Of a stretch of 7,288 nucleotides of DNA, positions 6,928-7,288 are shown piece after piece. The position numbers and the translations under genes are program-made. The notes under the pieces were generated by a model that saw only the letters and a program-made list of their open reading frames with translations, was not told the DNA's origin and ran no database searches. The stretch is from UBA2287 sp037442025 (lineage in GTDB: Bacteria; Bacteroidota; Bacteroidia; Bacteroidales; Tenuifilaceae): positions 1-7,288 of the forward strand of contig JBBIRB010000069.1 in NCBI GenBank assembly GCA_037442025.1. Reading direction: 5' to 3'. Within the stretch, counting starts at the first letter, position 1. The number at the start of each line of letters is the position of its first letter.

Positions 6928-6955
6928 AAACCCTGAATGACCTTCAGGGTTTTTT
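6928..6955. terminator. strong bidirectional intrinsic terminator
   Basis: AAACCCTGAA (6928-6937) and TTCAGGGTTT (6943-6952) form a perfect 10-bp stem with a 5-nt loop. On the + strand the Ts run to 6955, then ATTTT; this ends the fusion gene 20 bp past its stop. On the - strand the same stem is followed by CG and seven Ts (the A run 6919-6925), so it can also stop transcripts from the convergent transposase. Confidence 0.88.
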
Positions 6956-6961
6956 ATTTTC

Positions 6962-7288
6962 AACCCTGAAACCACAACTTTTTCCTGACTTCGTCATTGC
7001 GACACCCAAATTAAAATTCCTGAATATTTTGCCAGTGGTCGTCTGAAAGAAGCTTGCTAATCTTGTTTTGTTGCTTTGTTAGAATTAGAGTCCGGGATGT
7101 TGTTTTGTTTTGAAGGGGAAGTTTGATTTTTATTGTGGCTATTGTTTTTGCGATGTCCAACACTTTATCCACGCTTAATTCTATCCCCGATATTTTCAGT
7201 ACCCGTTCAAGTTCTTTGTACATCTTATATGCGACAAAGCAAATACACACGTGCGCTTCAATACGCCGGGGGTTAAAGTGGAACATGG
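6962..7288 (-). mobile_element. end of an insertion sequence, cut by the right window edge
   Basis: A transposase C-terminus points into this edge, so the IS terminus on its 3' side should lie between the terminator and the transposase stop, within about 6956-7010. No terminal repeat can be confirmed because the other end is outside the window. The block CAACCCTGAAACC (6961-6973) is the best-looking boundary candidate. The left limit given is a guess. Confidence 0.4.
7011..7288 (-). CDS. transposase, C-terminal fragment (IS4/IS1634-like)
   Basis: The frame is open from the right edge to TAA at 7013-7011, giving about 92 residues. It includes FHFNPRRIEAHVCICFVAYK near the visible start. This resembles the segment just after the last catalytic residues of IS4/IS1634-type DDE transposases, where RIEAH is followed by a hydrophobic helix and an LE pair (KELERVL). 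The variable tail is rich in Lys, Ile and Thr. The catalytic DDE residues would be encoded right of the window, so activity cannot be judged. The Met at 7286-7284 is internal rather than a start. It is convergent with the fusion gene and shares its terminator. The element could be intact beyond the edge. IS family assignment is from motif memory only. Confidence 0.78.
   Translation of the reverse strand, partial: MFHFNPRRIEAHVCICFVAYKMYKELERVLKISGIELSVDKVLDIAKTIATIKIKLPLQNKTTSRTLILTKQQNKISKLLSDDHWQNIQEF

Overview
The window looks like chromosomal DNA of a member of the Bacteroidota (Bacteroidetes). This rests on four things: a surface protein combining PD40, carboxypeptidase-regulatory and OmpA domains, a PurM of the divergent Bacteroidetes type, an almost complete lack of Shine-Dalgarno sequences before starts, and one promoter with the Bacteroidetes -7 consensus TAnnTTTG. 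All main genes are on the + strand. The only - strand gene is a transposase end at the right edge.

Layout. Positions 1-1046 hold the C-terminal 347 codons of a PorE-like OmpA-family envelope protein, cut by the left edge. A small exported protein with two tandem acidic repeats (1096-1458) follows, and 3 bp later purM (1462-2634), the AIR synthase of purine synthesis. After a spacer with a weak terminator comes a class I-type polyphosphate kinase 2 gene (2806-3696). Sixteen bases later lies a broken lipoprotein gene (3713-4285) with two compensating frameshifts and an internal stop. A regulatory-looking spacer then carries a consensus promoter, a small palindrome and a perfect 13-bp hairpin. 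It leads into a 2.46-kb gene (4446-6908) for an 820-residue fusion of an AMP-forming acyl-activating enzyme, an acyl carrier protein and a PlsC-type acyltransferase. A strong hairpin terminator, usable from both strands, separates it from the C-terminal part of an IS4/IS1634-like transposase (7011-7288, - strand) that runs off the right edge.

How the genes relate. The OmpA-like protein, the small exported protein and purM are packed closely enough to be cotranscribed, but their functions (envelope, unknown, nucleotide synthesis) do not form one pathway. ppk2 uses polyphosphate to make nucleoside triphosphates and probably shared a transcript with the decayed lipoprotein gene. The fusion gene has its own promoter and terminator. 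It appears to be a self-contained fatty-acid salvage unit: activate a free fatty acid, hold it on the built-in ACP, and transfer it to a (lyso)phospholipid or glycerol-phosphate acceptor.

The best candidates for something noteworthy are this AMP-binding/ACP/PlsC protein and the structured leader in front of it. I see no defence system, CRISPR array, phage genes, tRNA or rRNA here.
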